From positions 804,648 to 868,647 of the forward strand of contig NC_089177.1 of NCBI RefSeq assembly GCF_947507565.1: a DNA stretch of 64,000 bases. Direction: 5' to 3'. Position 1 is the first letter of the stretch. Each line of letters begins with the position of its first letter. A program made the position numbers and the translations under genes. The DNA is from Oscarella lobularis. Its lineage: Eukaryota > Porifera > Homoscleromorpha > Homosclerophorida > Oscarellidae. Shown piece after piece: positions 37,584 to 50,144 of the stretch. The notes beneath the pieces are model-generated. The model saw only the letters and a program-made list of their open reading frames with translations. It did no database searches and was not told the DNA's origin.

Positions 37584-40500
37584 TCACTTTCTCAGCGAAT
37601 AGTTCCATTGGTGACCGAATCTTTCTGCGTTTCGACGATGCTCGGCACCATCCATCGCCATCGCAACGCGCTTCATGGTTTTTCTAGACGATTCTACCGT
37701 GATTCTACTGACAGGCAACACCCGCGCGCGTGCGCACTTACCCCTTGAGCATTTTTCCCGCCAGACGAGATCGACTGGTGTCCTCTTTTGTCTTCAGATC
37801 AATTAGACCGGGCCCACAGGCAGATGACTTCCTCCCTTACGGACACACACACATAGAGAAACATGAGAGCCAATAATAACACATACCTAATTTGCCGCTG
37901 CGACGGGACTTCCCCTTCCTCTTGCGGGACGGCAGCGATATTCCTGTAAAAAGACCTACTTGCAAGCTTCCCCCTGCTTTTTCTTGCGGTGCCTACCCAC
38001 TCCAGCCATCACTTCCTCTTCTATATCCTCCCACGTGATGTCGTCGTCAGCTGTTGCAACTGGAATTCCCGGAAATCAATACACTTCCTACGACTCTTTC
38101 TCTACGTATACCGTACCGTTTTCTCCCACAGCCTTTCCCATCTCGTCACGCGGCACAATAATTCCATGAAACGGGCACTAGAAATTGAATTAATTCATGA
38201 TCCTCTCCTCCTCCTCCCCCCACACATCCACCCACACAAACGCTTCTCCCTCTACTATACCTTCACTTTATCCATTCGTGGGCATAGCTTCCCGTTCGGT
38301 AGCGGAGCCCGACACATTTGAGTTGCCGGCTCGAAAGTTCCGCTGAACTCGATGACTCGACTTTTGAGACCGTCAGCCCGAGTCTGTCCCGACAGATTGC
38401 GACAATAAACATTACGTTTTTGCGGTCATCTCCGTAATCAAACGTACAGGAATACCGCAAGCCAAACCCTCTAACCCCCTATATAAGAATGGGACAAGCC
38501 CTATCTCGTAACCTCTACAAGTGTTGCCCTCATAAACAAAGTTACTGAATAAAGACGCTATGATAATAAAGGTTTTGGAAACGAAGGCATCCGTGCGGAC
38601 GTTAAGAACAGGGTATTAATAGATACAGTAAACCAAGAGATGGGACCCACCAAGGAAGAGTTTGCCAGACCACAAAGCCTCAGAGAGAGGCTCACAAGTG
38701 AGAACTCTGTATACGTGCGTCCGTACGTTGGTCTTACCTCAGATGCTTGACGTTCAACGCTCTCGTCCACGGCGGTATCTTGATTCGCCCAGAACGTCTC
38801 GGTCTTGTTCGCACTCCTGCTTGCTTGCCAATCACAGTGATACTGCGCCTATTGTACACTGGTCACCTGTAATCGGACGGCCCCTCGCTTTCCCAGTTGT
38901 AATGAAGATCGAGACCGTACTCAACGACGGGCGCCTGACGCAGTAACTCCGCCTTTCGTTTGTCCGCTACCGCTGGATTTGACGATTGAAGAGAAGGACG
39001 AAAGGGTTTGAGTCGCGACGAAAGAGCCCTGATTTGAGCGGCGGAACTCGTGGGATCATCAGGACTGAATCCGATGAAACGGCTGGAAGACGAAGAGAAA
39101 GGCGGCGGCGCTTGATTGCTACTGCAGCTCTCCGCTATTGAATCACGAAGAGCTAGAGCCAATAAATCACCAATCGTATGAAGTTCGCCGAATTCTACTT
39201 GCCTCTGGCTAATCCAAAATCTTCAACTATCGAGTTTTCTACGCCTTCTTTTTCCGGTACTTCTTCCAGAAGATCATCATCAGTGTCGTCTACAGTTAAA
39301 ATAATAAAAGCAACGTCTCTTCCTCTCCCTCGCATTTTTGTCCCCTTACCAGATTCGCCATTTCCTTCTTCGTTATCTTTTCCTTTCAGTTTTCCCTTTC
39401 CATTCGAATCAAAACAAAACATCTCATACCTAGTCTTGGCTTCGTTAAGAAGCTCCTTGACGTCCAGCAATTCTTTTAATTTCGCCTGGTCGTCAGACTT
39501 TCCAACAGTCTACATACATAAACGGCGCTTTACACTATGGTTCTCTTTTTTTCCCCCGCCCCTCGCTTTTTTTCTCACCTTGAGCCAACGATTTACCGCC
39601 GGCAAAAATTTCTGTACAATTAATTTACAGTCGTCTCTCAACGAGGCAATAATAGGCGCCGTGTCTTCCGTTTCGTCGACATTCACTTTCGACTGGGTAT
39701 TGAAAGCGGCAAGAGACAGAGAAAATCCCTTCGACACCAGTCCATGACTCTGAAGAAATTTCTCCTCTTCACTATCTCTGCTATCACTCTGTTCCCCATC
39801 GCCTGATTCTTCCTCGTGACTTTCGTCATCGCTGCTCACGCGCTCGCGCTCTTCATTGTCTTCCGATGTCGTAGAGGATGCAGTAGCAAAGGTGACGTCG
39901 TGATCATCTTCCTTTGCCTCCTCCTCCTCCTCCGTTTGTGTTCGAGCAAAGAAAGTCTCCGGCTTGGGAAGTAATAGTTCAAAGCATCCGGTCATCTCTT
40001 GTAAACAGTGCTCAATCTCGGGCATCATGTCTATAGAGCGGGTTTATTATGGGGCCTATTGATTCTATGAGATGCAATTGTAGTGCACGCTCACCTTTCA
40101 TTTCCATTCCAATGATTTGAACCTTTTGCCGAATAGCCGCCAAACGTCTCTCCCTCTGCGCGTTCTCTCGCACCTGTCTCGCATTCAGCTCAGCATCCAC
40201 GGCAGCAAGATCAATCTTCACAAAGGAAAGATAAAATACACATGTACGTACTGTATATGCAACTAAAAATATTTTCCTCGGTACTTTTTTTGCGTGATTG
40301 AGATACCGGTATCCGATTTCTAATTTTTTGTAGCGAGCGCCGTATTTCGTGTGCCACTCGTGAATGGCGGCGAGCGTTTGGCTTTTCAGACTCGCTGCCG
40401 TCGACTGGGGCGGCGGAAGCGGTCGCGCGACGTCCGTGCCGATCGTTCGATCGAGAAACGTTCGCAAATCGGCGGCGACGAGCTCGCGAAAGGCGTGCGA

Positions 40501-40783
40501 ACGATCGAAGAGTTCGCGCGCGATTAGGAAGGCGGCGAGGCGAATTTGAGCGTGCTGTTTCGACAGTTGGGTCATGAGAAGAGCGAAGATGGCCTGCACG
40601 TACGCGTCGGAGAGCCTGCGTTGTCGGGAGCCGGTTTTCGAAGGAAAAAAACGAGGAGGAGGAGAAGGTTTACCGACAGATTTTCTTTATTTCGCGCAGT
40701 CGCGTCGGCTCGAGCGTCGTCGATCCTGACGTCGTGAGCTCGCTGACCAACTTCCCGAGGCGGCGGTGAGTTTCTGGGTTCAT
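37584..40783 (-). CDS. UVSSA: UVSSA, UV-stimulated scaffold protein A
   Basis: Fourteen exons: 40674-40783, 40285-40615, 40095-40215, 39579-40030, 39350-39509, 39203-39289, 38867-39152, 38738-38819, 38261-38383, 38117-38177, 37997-38059, 37887-37943, 37742-37835, 37584-37683. They close to 708 codons plus stop, as in human (709). UVSSA recruits TFIIH and USP7 to stalled RNA polymerase II in transcription-coupled repair. The N-terminal VHS-like region starts MNPETHRRLGKLVSELTTSG and contains RPLPPPQS. The middle is acidic (TFIIH-binding EEVPEKEG). The DUF2043 region has VEYGLDLHYNWE and CRAPLPNGKLC, KCPFHGIIVPRD (C-C-C-H zinc ligands). The C terminus is AERFGHQWNYSL. The intron 39153-39202 is GC-AG. 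Confidence 0.96.
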
Positions 40784-40915
40784 TTTATCGCGGAAAAACT
40801 CTCATTACGCGTTACAAAAGACCTGAGTTAGCGTACTAGGGTATGACACACAGAAAAATGGATTGATTAATTAATCATGTATTAGGTGTACGCAAATATT
40901 TCAAGATCTCTATTA

Positions 40916-41586
40916 TTATAATTTCTCTAATTCAGTTTTGTTCTTTTCTGACCTTTCTCTTCCTGGTAAAAGTGACACAATTGTCACAACGCCCATGACA
41001 AAGGTAAATAAGAGCAGAGGAGTGAGCAGACCCCACAGTGGCCACAACCCAACAACAAAACTAAACAGCAGTCACTCTACTTAGAGCTAAACTTTCCCTT
41101 ATATCATCACATACCAGAAGAACGACACCAATGCTGCGACAGTAGCCACAGGTATTGAGAAACGGGTTTCGGTGTCCCACTTCTCACTTCCAATAAACAG
41201 GATCAAATACAAACCGATTCCAATGTGAATCGACAACAAAACCAAGCCAGAATAAAACCAATAGCTAAAAACATAAACATTTTTAATACGCAGTTTCCCA
41301 TGGAGGCGGGGCTCTATACAATTTGACTGTCGGATCGGTGAAAATTCGACGAAAGAAGTCGGTATAATAGAGCGCCATTCCCGAGCCTACTAGCCAAAGA
41401 GCCGAGTCTAAATAGCGAAGCGGTTTCGACTCGATTTCGTCGTCTTCGCGTGATAACTCTTCGGCCAAGAGACGCTTGACTTTCTGCGTCTCTTCGTTGC
41501 CTGACGCGACAAATTATAAAGCGGAGAACACACCTGCATTTATTCTAACCGAATCCAGAGCCGCGATAACGTAAATTCGAGTTCAT
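40916..41586 (-). CDS. TMEM128: TMEM128, four-helix membrane protein, with a 25-nt intron
   Basis: Exons 41550-41586, 41290-41500, 41115-41264 and 40916-41060 give 180 codons plus stop (human 165). Function is unknown; it is an ER-type multi-pass protein. Helix 1 contains YYTDFFRRIF, matching YYVDFFKTL of vertebrates. Helices 2-3 are WFYSGLVLLSIHIGIGLYL and ATVAALVSFF, and helix 4 is LWGLLTPLLLFTFVMGVV. The intron between exons 2 and 3 (41265-41289) is only 25 nt: GTATTAAA to TTTTTAG. Without it an in-frame TAA ends the protein after helix 1, yet the homology resumes at once beyond it. It lies 28 bp from the stop of TXNDC17 upstream on the same strand. Confidence 0.9.
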
Positions 41587-41614
41587 CTCAGTTTGTCTAA
41601 CGTGCGCTAACCGC

Positions 41615-41989
41615 TTAGTTACACTTGAAAAATTCGTCGATCAATTCTTTCTTCTTGCACTCTTCCGGCTCGAGCCTCCGATCGGTTTTCCATCGAATCA
41701 GCGTTGGAATGCCGGTCACTTTGAACGAGGGATGCACTCGAAACGCGTTTTCAGCATTTTTCCACGCGCCCCGGTCGCCCACAGCAACCATAATGAAAAC
41801 AATTCCCTCTGTGGCATTTGCGAGCCCCGCTTCGATCACCGGATCCGCTTGACGGCAATCGGGGCACCAACTCTCGCCGGAATCATCTGCCGTGCCCCAG
41901 AAGTAGATAAATATGCCCTTAGCTCCAGCGTTGTCGTCTAGAGCTCGCTGCAGCTCATCAACACTCTCTACAAAGAGCTGGTTTGCCAT
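41615..41989 (-). CDS. TXNDC17: TXNDC17 / TRP14, thioredoxin-like oxidoreductase
   Basis: Intronless frame of 124 codons (human 123). Cytosolic thioredoxin-fold protein reduced by thioredoxin reductase, involved in cystine reduction and redox signalling. The active site WCPDC is in context SGESWCPDCRQADP, preceded by the FIYFWGT strand. The cis-proline loop is GIPTLIRW. The C terminus LIDEFF matches the family. It diverges from NOP56 (52 bp between starts) and is followed closely by TMEM128 on the same strand. Confidence 0.96.
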   Translation of the reverse strand: MANQLFVESVDELQRALDDNAGAKGIFIYFWGTADDSGESWCPDCRQADPVIEAGLANATEGIVFIMVAVGDRGAWKNAENAFRVHPSFKVTGIPTLIRWKTDRRLEPEECKKKELIDEFFKCN

Positions 41990-42041
41990 TCGTCGTGCAG
42001 TCGCCTGTACGGGAAGTCTCGCGACAAGTCCCGGCTAAGCA
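41990..42041. promoter_or_regulatory. 52-bp bidirectional promoter gap, TXNDC17 / NOP56
   Basis: Opposing ATG codons are 52 bp apart, so both transcripts must start in or near this interval or inside the opposite gene. No TATA element is visible; the sequence is moderately G+C-rich. Confidence 0.55.
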
Positions 42042-44060
42042 ATGGCACGTGTGATACTTTTTCTTTCCCCTACCTTACCAGCCTATTCCTTTTCTTAGGT
42101 GCTTTTTGTTTTGTTCGAGCACGCGTCGGGCTACGCTCTCTTCAAGAGCATCGCCGCTGAAGAAATCGGCGCCGAATTAGACGAAGTCCAAGATGCCGTG
42201 CAAGATCTGGCAAAATTCGGCAAAGTTCTCAAACTCCAAGCCTTTCAACCGTTCAAAACGGGCGCAAACGCACTGGAAAACATGACATCGATATCAGAAG
42301 GTACGGAAAGAACGGCAAAACGAACTTACGAACCCCCAAACATTTCCCCAGGCCTCCTTCACGACGATCTCGAGAATTTTCTCGAAGCGAACGTGCCGCG
42401 CGGCAAAAAATCGTCGAAAGCGACAGTCGGCGTCGCCGACGCGCGACTCGGCGCGGCGATACAGGAAAAACTCGTCAATTGCACGGTGACGGCAATGGGC
42501 GTCGTTCCGGAGCTTTTACGCGGCATTCGACTTCATTTTCACAAGCTCGTCGCGGGACTCGAAGGCTCCGCGGCGGCGAAAGCTCAATTGGGATTGGGGC
42601 ATAGTTATTCGAGAGCCAAAGTCAAATTCAACGTCCATCGCATCGATAATATGATTATACAGAGCATTGCTCTGTTGGATCAGCTGGATAAGGATATTAA
42701 TACGTTTTCGATGAGAATGAAGTGGGTCGCCAGTTGGGGTTATAGAAGTATTGAATTATTTTTTCTGATAGGGAATGGTATTCCTATCATTTTCCGGAGT
42801 TGGTTAAAATCGTGGGGGATAATCAGACGTACGCTCGCGTCCTTCTGTGCATTCCGTCGCGGAAGGAGCTTACCGATGAGAAGGTGGACGAGCTGGAAGA
42901 GATTCTATCTGATTCGGATAAGGTGAAGGCAATTCTAGAGGCAGGACGAACGTCTATGGGTAAGAAAGAGGAAAAACTATCGAGTTCTCAGGCACAACTC
43001 ACGATCTTTGACTTTAGGGATGGACATCAATCCGCTGGATCTCATCAATATTCAGCACTTTGCCAAGCGAGTCGTGAGCCTTGTCGAATACCGAAAAAGC
43101 CTCCAAGATTATCTACACAAAAAGATGACGAGCGTGGCACCGAATCTCTCCACTCTCATAGGCGACCAAGTGCGTCATCACTCACCTATTGATTCCGTGG
43201 CTAGTCTCTTCGTTTCTAGGTGGGTGCTCGCCTTATATCCCACGCTGGAAGTCTGACCAATCTGGCCAAATATCCGGCATCCACGGTGCAAATACTCGGC
43301 GCAGAGAAAGCCCTATTCAGGTTTCTATAGCTCCCCTAAAAGAGCCTCGCAGTATCATTCCTCCTCGTCCTCAGGGCGCTCAAGACTCGCGGCAATACGC
43401 CAAAATACGGACTCATCTATCATTCGTCGTTCATTGGACGTGCTTCAGCGAAGAACAAGGGCCGAATTTCGCGCTATCTTGCCAATAAGTGTTCGATTGC
43501 GTCTCGGATCGATTGCTTTGCAGGTAATCCTAGGCCAAAAAAAAGTGAGTGAGACGTGTGTATTATTATTTTTTGTCGTAGAAATGCAGTCGGCTGTTTT
43601 CGGGGAGAAGTTGCGCGAGCAGGTCGAGGAGCGCTTGGATTTTTACGAAACCGGAAAGACGCCGCGGAAAAATATCGACGTTATGAAGGAGGCGGCGGCT
43701 GCTGTTGCGGCTGCGGACGTGGAGCCCGTCGAAGCGGACGTGGTGAAAAAGAAGAAGGGAAAAAAGCGAAAGAGGGCCGCGGCCGCGGAGGAGGAGGAGG
43801 AGCAAACGGAGACGACGGAAACGGAGGGGAAAGAGACGGCGGTTGAGACTGGCGACGAAGTGGATGCGGCGAAGAAAAAGAAGAAAAAGAAGCGTGAGTC
43901 GGTTGGTGCGGTCGAAGAGGAAGTGAAGTCGGCAAAGAAGAAGAAGAAGAAGAAGAGGGAGTCGGCTGTTGTCGTGGAGGAGGAGGAGGAGATTCTGTCG
44001 CCGCCAAAGTCGGCCAAAAAGAAGAAGAAGAGAAAGTCGGCTAGTGCTGCTGAAGACTGA
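42042..44060 (+). CDS. NOP56: NOP56, box C/D snoRNP core protein
   Basis: Eight exons: 42042-42050, 42099-42300, 42352-42721, 42772-42959, 43018-43169, 43220-43320, 43375-43523, 43582-44060; 549 codons plus stop. NOP56 pairs with NOP58 on box C/D snoRNAs in the nucleolus to guide rRNA 2'-O-methylation. Landmarks are [64 protein letters not shown] and [16 protein letters not shown]. The C-terminal 130 residues are the usual K/E-rich tail, with repeated [10 protein letters not shown] motifs. The first exon has only nine coding bases (M-A-R). All introns are 48-58 nt, too short to hold the intronic snoRNAs found in vertebrate NOP56. Confidence 0.97.
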
Positions 44061-44241
44061 GCGGTTTTGTTGACTAAAAGTCTTTGTTTGTCTGGGAAAA
44101 TTGAGTAGAATGAAAAAAGTTTGTCTTTGTATATTGCTTACCTTTGCCCAGAAAGATGACGCAGGAGGAGAAGAGGTAATGATGAAGCAAGAGGGAAAGG
44201 AATCAATTTGATATACGTACTTATAGACCAAGAAATAGGTA

Positions 44242-44683
44242 TTACGCTTTTGTCTAGAAACGCAAAAGAAGAAGAGAACTCATTACGAGGCAAAGATATC
44301 TAGATATGCACTGTACCTTTTTGGCTTTGGGTTCATCACGTGTAAATTTGAAAGACTTCAAGGGATCCATCTTACGCTTCTGCGCCTGCAACAGAAGAAA
44401 TAAGAAACGAGTTCCGATGCGAGAGAAGTTCTACCTTTGATGAGTGGCCTTGCCCTTTCCGGTAGAATTTCTTTGAAGGCGGACCGTCGCGTCCAAAGGA
44501 AGACTTGAGCGCCGCAGGCACTGGTAATTTCAAAGCAAATAAAGACGCGATTTCAGCCCTTTCTTTTTTGAACCCACCTAAATATGTTGGAACGTTTTTT
44601 AGATGCTGTTGAACGCGAGTCGGATGAAGATTCTTGTCGTGACGAAGCACCTGGAGATCTCTCGGATTATCTTGAAAGTGAGC
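44242..44683 (-). CDS. DDX56: DDX56 (nucleolar DEAD-box helicase), last four exons only
   Basis: Exons 44578-44683, 44435-44520, 44317-44385 and 44242-44253 are in phase and end in TAA. Reading starts at a splice acceptor (GCGCTTAG) and gives [53 protein letters not shown] and a basic tail ([20 protein letters not shown]). Human DDX56 ends with the same order: DNPRDLQLLRHDLPLHP, HVPDYLVPPALRG, PLRSFK. DDX56 is an RNA helicase for 60S assembly. The helicase domains are absent because the next 19 kb upstream are tandem repeat. The final coding exon is just 12 nt. It converges with NOP56, another nucleolar factor, 181 bp away. Confidence 0.85.
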
Positions 44684-47600
44684 CTAAGCGCAAAGCCACA
44701 GCATACAAGTGACGTCAAAACAGCAATACTAAGAGCTTAAATATTAAACTGAGGGTTTAAACTTTGATTCTAAGAGATTAAATATAAAAATGTTGGCCTA
44801 AACTTTGATTCTAAGAGCCTAAATATAAATTAAGGGCCTAAACTTTAATTCTAAAGAACTAAATATAAAATTGAGAGTCTAAACCTTGACTGTAAGAGCC
44901 TAAATATTTAATTGAGGGCCTAAACTTTGATTCTTAGAGCCTAAATATAAAATTGAGGGCCTAAACTTTGATTCTTAGGGCCTAAATATAAAATTGAGGG
45001 CCTAAACTTTGATTGTAAAGGACTAAATATAAAATTGAGGGCATAAACTTTGATTCTAAGAGCCTAAATATAAAATTGAGGGCCTAAACTTTGATTCTAA
45101 AGAACTAAATATAAAATTGAGGGCCTAAACCTTGATTCTAAGAGCTTAAATATTAAATTGAGGGCCTAAACTTTGATTCTAAAAGACTAAATATAAAATT
45201 GAGGGCCCAAACCTTGATTCTAAGAGCCTAAATATTTAATTGAGGGCCTAAACTTTGATTTTAAGGGCCTAAATATAAAATTGAGGGCCTAAATTTTGAT
45301 TCTAAGAGCATAATTATAAAACTGGGGGCCTAAACTTTGATTCCAAGGGCCTAAATATAAATTTGAGGGCCTTACTTTTGACTCTAATGACCTAAATATA
45401 AAAGTTAGGGCCTAAACCTTGATTCTAAGAGCCTAAATATTAAATTCAGGGCCTAATCTTTGATTCTAAGAGCTTAAATATTAAACTGAGGGCTTAACTT
45501 TGATTCTAAAGGACTAAATATAAAATTGAGGGCCTAAACTTTGATTCTAAAGGACTAAATATAAAATTAAGGGCATAAACTTTGATTCTAAGAGCCTAAA
45601 TATAAAATTGAGGGCCTAAACTTTGATTCTAAGAGCCTAAATATAAAATTGAGGGCTTAAACTTTGATTCTAAAGAACTAAATAAAAAATTGAGGGCCTA
45701 AACCTTGATTCTAAGAGCCTAAAGATTTAATTGAGGGCCTAAACTTTGATTCTAAGAGATTAAATATAAAATTGTTGGCCTAAACTTTGATTCTAAAAGC
45801 CAAAATATAAAATTGAGGGCCTAAACTTTGATTCTAAAAGCCAAAATATAAAATTGAAGGCCTAAACTTTGATTCTAAGGGCCTAAATATAAAATTGAGG
45901 GCTTAAACTTTGATTCTAAAGAACTAAATATAAAATAGAGGGCCTAAACTTTAATTCTAAAGGACTAAATATAAAATTGAGAGTCTAAACCTTGATTGTA
46001 AGAGCCTAAATATTTAATTGAGGGCCTAAACTTTGATTCTTAGAGCCTAAATATAAAATTGAGGGCATAAACTTTGATTCTAAGAGCCTAAATATTAAAT
46101 TGAGGGCCTAAACTTTGATTCTAAGAGCCTAAATATAAAATTGAGGGCCTAAACTTTGATTTTAAGGTCCTAAATATAAAAAAAGGGGCCTAAACTTTGA
46201 TTCTGAGAACCTAAATATAAAATTAAGGGCCTAAACCTTGATTCTAAGAGCCTAAATATTAAATTGAGGGCCTAAACTTTGATTCTAAGGGCCTAAATAT
46301 AAAATTGAGGGCCTAAATTTTGATTCTAAGAGCCTAATTATAAAATTGGGGGCCTAAACTTTGATTCCAAGGGCCTAAATATAAATTTGAGGGCCTTAGT
46401 TTTGACTCTAATGACCTAAATATAAAAGTAAGGGCCTAAACCTTGATTCGAAGAGCCTAAATATTAAATTCAGGGCCTAATCTTTGATTCTAAGAGATTA
46501 AATATAAAATTGTTGGCCTAAACTTTGATTCTAAGAGCCAAAATATATAATTGAGGGCCTAAACTTTGATTCTAAGAGCCAAAATATAAAATTGAGGGCT
46601 TAAACTTTGATTCTAAAGGACTAAATATAAAATTCAGGGCCTAAACCTTGATTGTAAGAGCCTAAATATTTAATTGAGGGCCTAAACTTTGATTCTTAGA
46701 GCCTAAATATAAAATTGAGGGCCTAAACTTTGATTCTAAGGGCCTAAATATAAAATTGAGGGCCTAAACTTTGATTCTAAGGACCTAAATATAAAATTGT
46801 TGGCCTAAACTTTGATTCTAAAGGACTAAATATAAAATTGAGGGCCTAAACCTTGATTCTAAGAGCCTAAATATTAAATTCAGGGCCTAATCTTTGATTC
46901 TAAGAGCTTAAATATTAAACTGAGGGCCTAAACTTTGATTCTAAGAGCCTAAATATAAAATTGAGGGCCTAAACTTTGATTCTAAGAGCTTAAATATTAA
47001 ATTGAGGGCCTAAACTTTGATTCTAAGGGCTTAAATATAAAATTGAGGGCCTAAATTTTGATTCTAAGAGCATAATTATAAAACTGGGGGCCTAAACTTT
47101 GATTCCAAGGGCCTAAATATAAATTTGAGGGCCTTAGTTTTGACTCTAATGACCTAAATATAAAAGTTAGGGCCAAAACATTGATTCTAAGAGCCTAAAT
47201 ATTAAATTCAGGGCCTATACTTTGATTCTAAGAGCTTAAATATTAAACTGAGGGCCTAAACTTTGATTCTAAGAGCCAAAATATAAAATTGAGGGCCTAA
47301 ACTTTGACTCTAAGAGCCTAAATATAAAATTGAGGGCCTAAACTTTGATTCTAAGGGCCTAAATATAAAATTGAGGGCTTAAACTTTGATTCTAAAGAAC
47401 TAAATATAAAATAGAGGGCCTAAACTTTATTATAAGAGCATAATTATAAAACTGGGGGCCTAAACTTTGATTCCAAGGGCCTAAATATAAATTTGAGGGC
47501 CTTAGTTTTGACTCTAATGACCTAAATATAAAAGTTAGGGCCTAAACATTGATTCTAAGAGCCTAAATATTAAATTCAGGGCCTATACTTTGATTCTAAG

Positions 47601-50144
47601 AGCTTAAATATTAAACTGAGGGCCTAAACTTTGATTCTAAGAGCCAAAATATAAAATTGTTGGCCTAAACTTTGATTCTAAGAGCCTAAATATAAAATTA
47701 AGGGCCTAAACTTTAATTCTAAAGGACTAAATATAAAATTGAGAGTCTAAACCTTGACTGTAAGAGCCTAAATCTTTAATTGAGGGCCTAAACTTTGATT
47801 CTTAGAGCCTAAATATAAAATTGAGGACATAAACTTTGATTCTAAGGGCCTAAATATAAAATTGAGGGCCTAAACTTTGATTCTAAGGACCTAAATATAA
47901 AATTGAAGGCCTAAACTTTGATTCTAAAGGACTAAATATAAAATTGAGGGCCTAAACTTTGATTCTAAAAAACTAAATATAAAATTGAGGGCCTAAACTT
48001 CGATTCTAAGAGCTTAAATATTAAACTGAGGGTTTAAACTTTGATTGTTAGAGCCTAAATATAAAATTGAGGGCATAAACTTTGATAATAAGGGCCTAAA
48101 TGGGCCTAAACTTTGATTCTAAGGACCTAAATATAAAATTGAAGGCCTAAACTTTGATTCTAAAGAACTAAATATAAAATTGAAGGCCTAAACTTTGATT
48201 CTAAAGAACTAAATATAAAATTGAGGGCCTAAATTTGATTCTAAGAGCCTAAATATAAAATTGAGGGCCTAAACTTTGATTCTTAGGGCCTAAATATTTA
48301 ATTGAGGGCCTAAACTTTGATTTTAAGGGCCTAAATGTAAAATTGAGGGCCTAAATTTTGATTCTAAGAGCATAATTATAAAACTGGGGGCCTAAACTTT
48401 GATTCCAAGGGCCAAAATATAAATTTGAGGGCCTTAGTTTTGACTCTAATGACCTAAATATAAAAGTTAGGGCCTAAACCTTGATTCTAAGAGCCTAAAT
48501 ATTAAATTCAGGGCCTAATCTTTGATTCTAAGAGCTTAAATATTAAACTAAGGGCCTAAACTTTGATTCTAAAGGACTAAATATAAAATTGAGGGCCTAA
48601 ACTTTGATTCTAAGAGCCTAATTATAAAATTGGGGGCCTAAACTTTGATTCCAAGGGCCTAAATATAAATTTGAGGGCCTAAGTTTTGACTCTAATGACC
48701 TAAATATAAAAGTAAGGACCTAAACCTTGATTCTAAGAGCCTAAATATTAAATTCAGAGCCTAAACTTTGATTCTAAGAGATTAAATATAAAATTGTTGG
48801 CCTAAACTTTGATTCTAAGAGCCAAAATATAAAATTGAGGGCCTAAACTTTGATTCTAAGAGCCAAAATATAAAATTGAGGGCTTAAACTTTGATTCTAA
48901 AGAACTAAATATAAAATTCAGGGCCTAAACCTTGATTGTAAGAGCCTAAATATTTAATTGAGGGCCTAAACTTTGATTCTTAGAGCCTAAATATAAAATT
49001 GAGGGCCTAAACTTTGATTCTAAGGGCCTAAATATAAAATTGAGGGCCTAAATTTTGATTCTAAGGACCTAAATATAAAATTGTTGGCCTAAACATTGAT
49101 TCTAAAAAACTAAATATAAAATTGAGGGCCTAAATTTGATTCTAAGAGCCTAAATATTAAATTGAGGGCCTAAATTTTGATTCTTAGGGCCTAAATATAT
49201 AATTGAGGGCCTAAACTTTGATTCTGAGAGATTAAATATAAAATTGTTGGCCTAAACTTTGATTCTAAGAGCCAAAATATAAAATTGAGGGCCTAAACTT
49301 TGATTCTAAGAGCCAAAATATAAAATTGAGGGCTTAAACTTTGATTCTAAAGAACTAAATATAAAATTCAGGGCCTAAACCTTGATTCTAAAAGCCTAAA
49401 TAATTAATTGAGGGCCTAAACTTTGATTCTTAGAGCCTAAATATAAAATTGAGGGCCTAAACTTTGATTCTAAGGGCCTAAATATAAAATTGAGGGCCTA
49501 AACTTTGATTCTAAGGACCTAAATATAAAATTGTTGGCCTAAACTTTGATTCTAAAGGACTAAATATAAAATTGAGGGACTAAATTTGATTCTAAGAGCC
49601 TAAATATTAAATTGAGGGCCTAAACTTTGATTCTTAGGGCCTAAATATAAAATTGAGGGCCTAAAATTATATTCCAAAGGACTAAATATAAAATTGAGGG
49701 CCTAAAATTATATTCCAAAAGACTAAATATAAAATTGAGGGCCTAAACCTTGATTCTAAGAGCCTAAATATAAAATTGAGGGCCTAAACTTTGATTCTTA
49801 GAACCTAAATATAAAATTGAGGGCCTAAACTTTTATTCTAAGGACCTAAATATAAAATTGAAGGCCTAAACTTTGATTCTAAGAGCCTATATATAAAATT
49901 GAGAGCCTAAACTTTGATTCTAAGGCCTAAATGTAAAATTGAGGGCCTAAATTTGATTCTGAGGGCCTAAATATTAAATTGAGGACCTAAACTTTGATTC
50001 TAAAGGACTAAATATAAAATTGAGGGCATAAACTTTGATTCTAAGAGCCTAAATATAAAATTGAGGGCCTAAACTTTGATTCTTAAGGCCTAAATATAAA
50101 ATTGAGGGCCTAAACTTTGATTCTAAAGGACTAAATATAAAATT

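Noticed and set aside
38384-38737. End of UVSSA at about 38,558, where one minus-strand frame stops
   Set aside because: The zinc-ligand exon, the CPFHG exon and the C-terminal WNYSL exon were found further downstream in phase, so the gene continues to 37,584.
42051-43581. snoRNAs in NOP56 introns, as in vertebrates
   Set aside because: All seven introns are 48-58 nt, too short for a C/D snoRNA with processing flanks, and no paired C and D boxes were seen.
43566-44231. Long minus-strand frames opposite the NOP56 tail
   Set aside because: Mirror of the AAG/GAG-rich lysine-glutamate tail; translations are runs of F, S and L with no motif.
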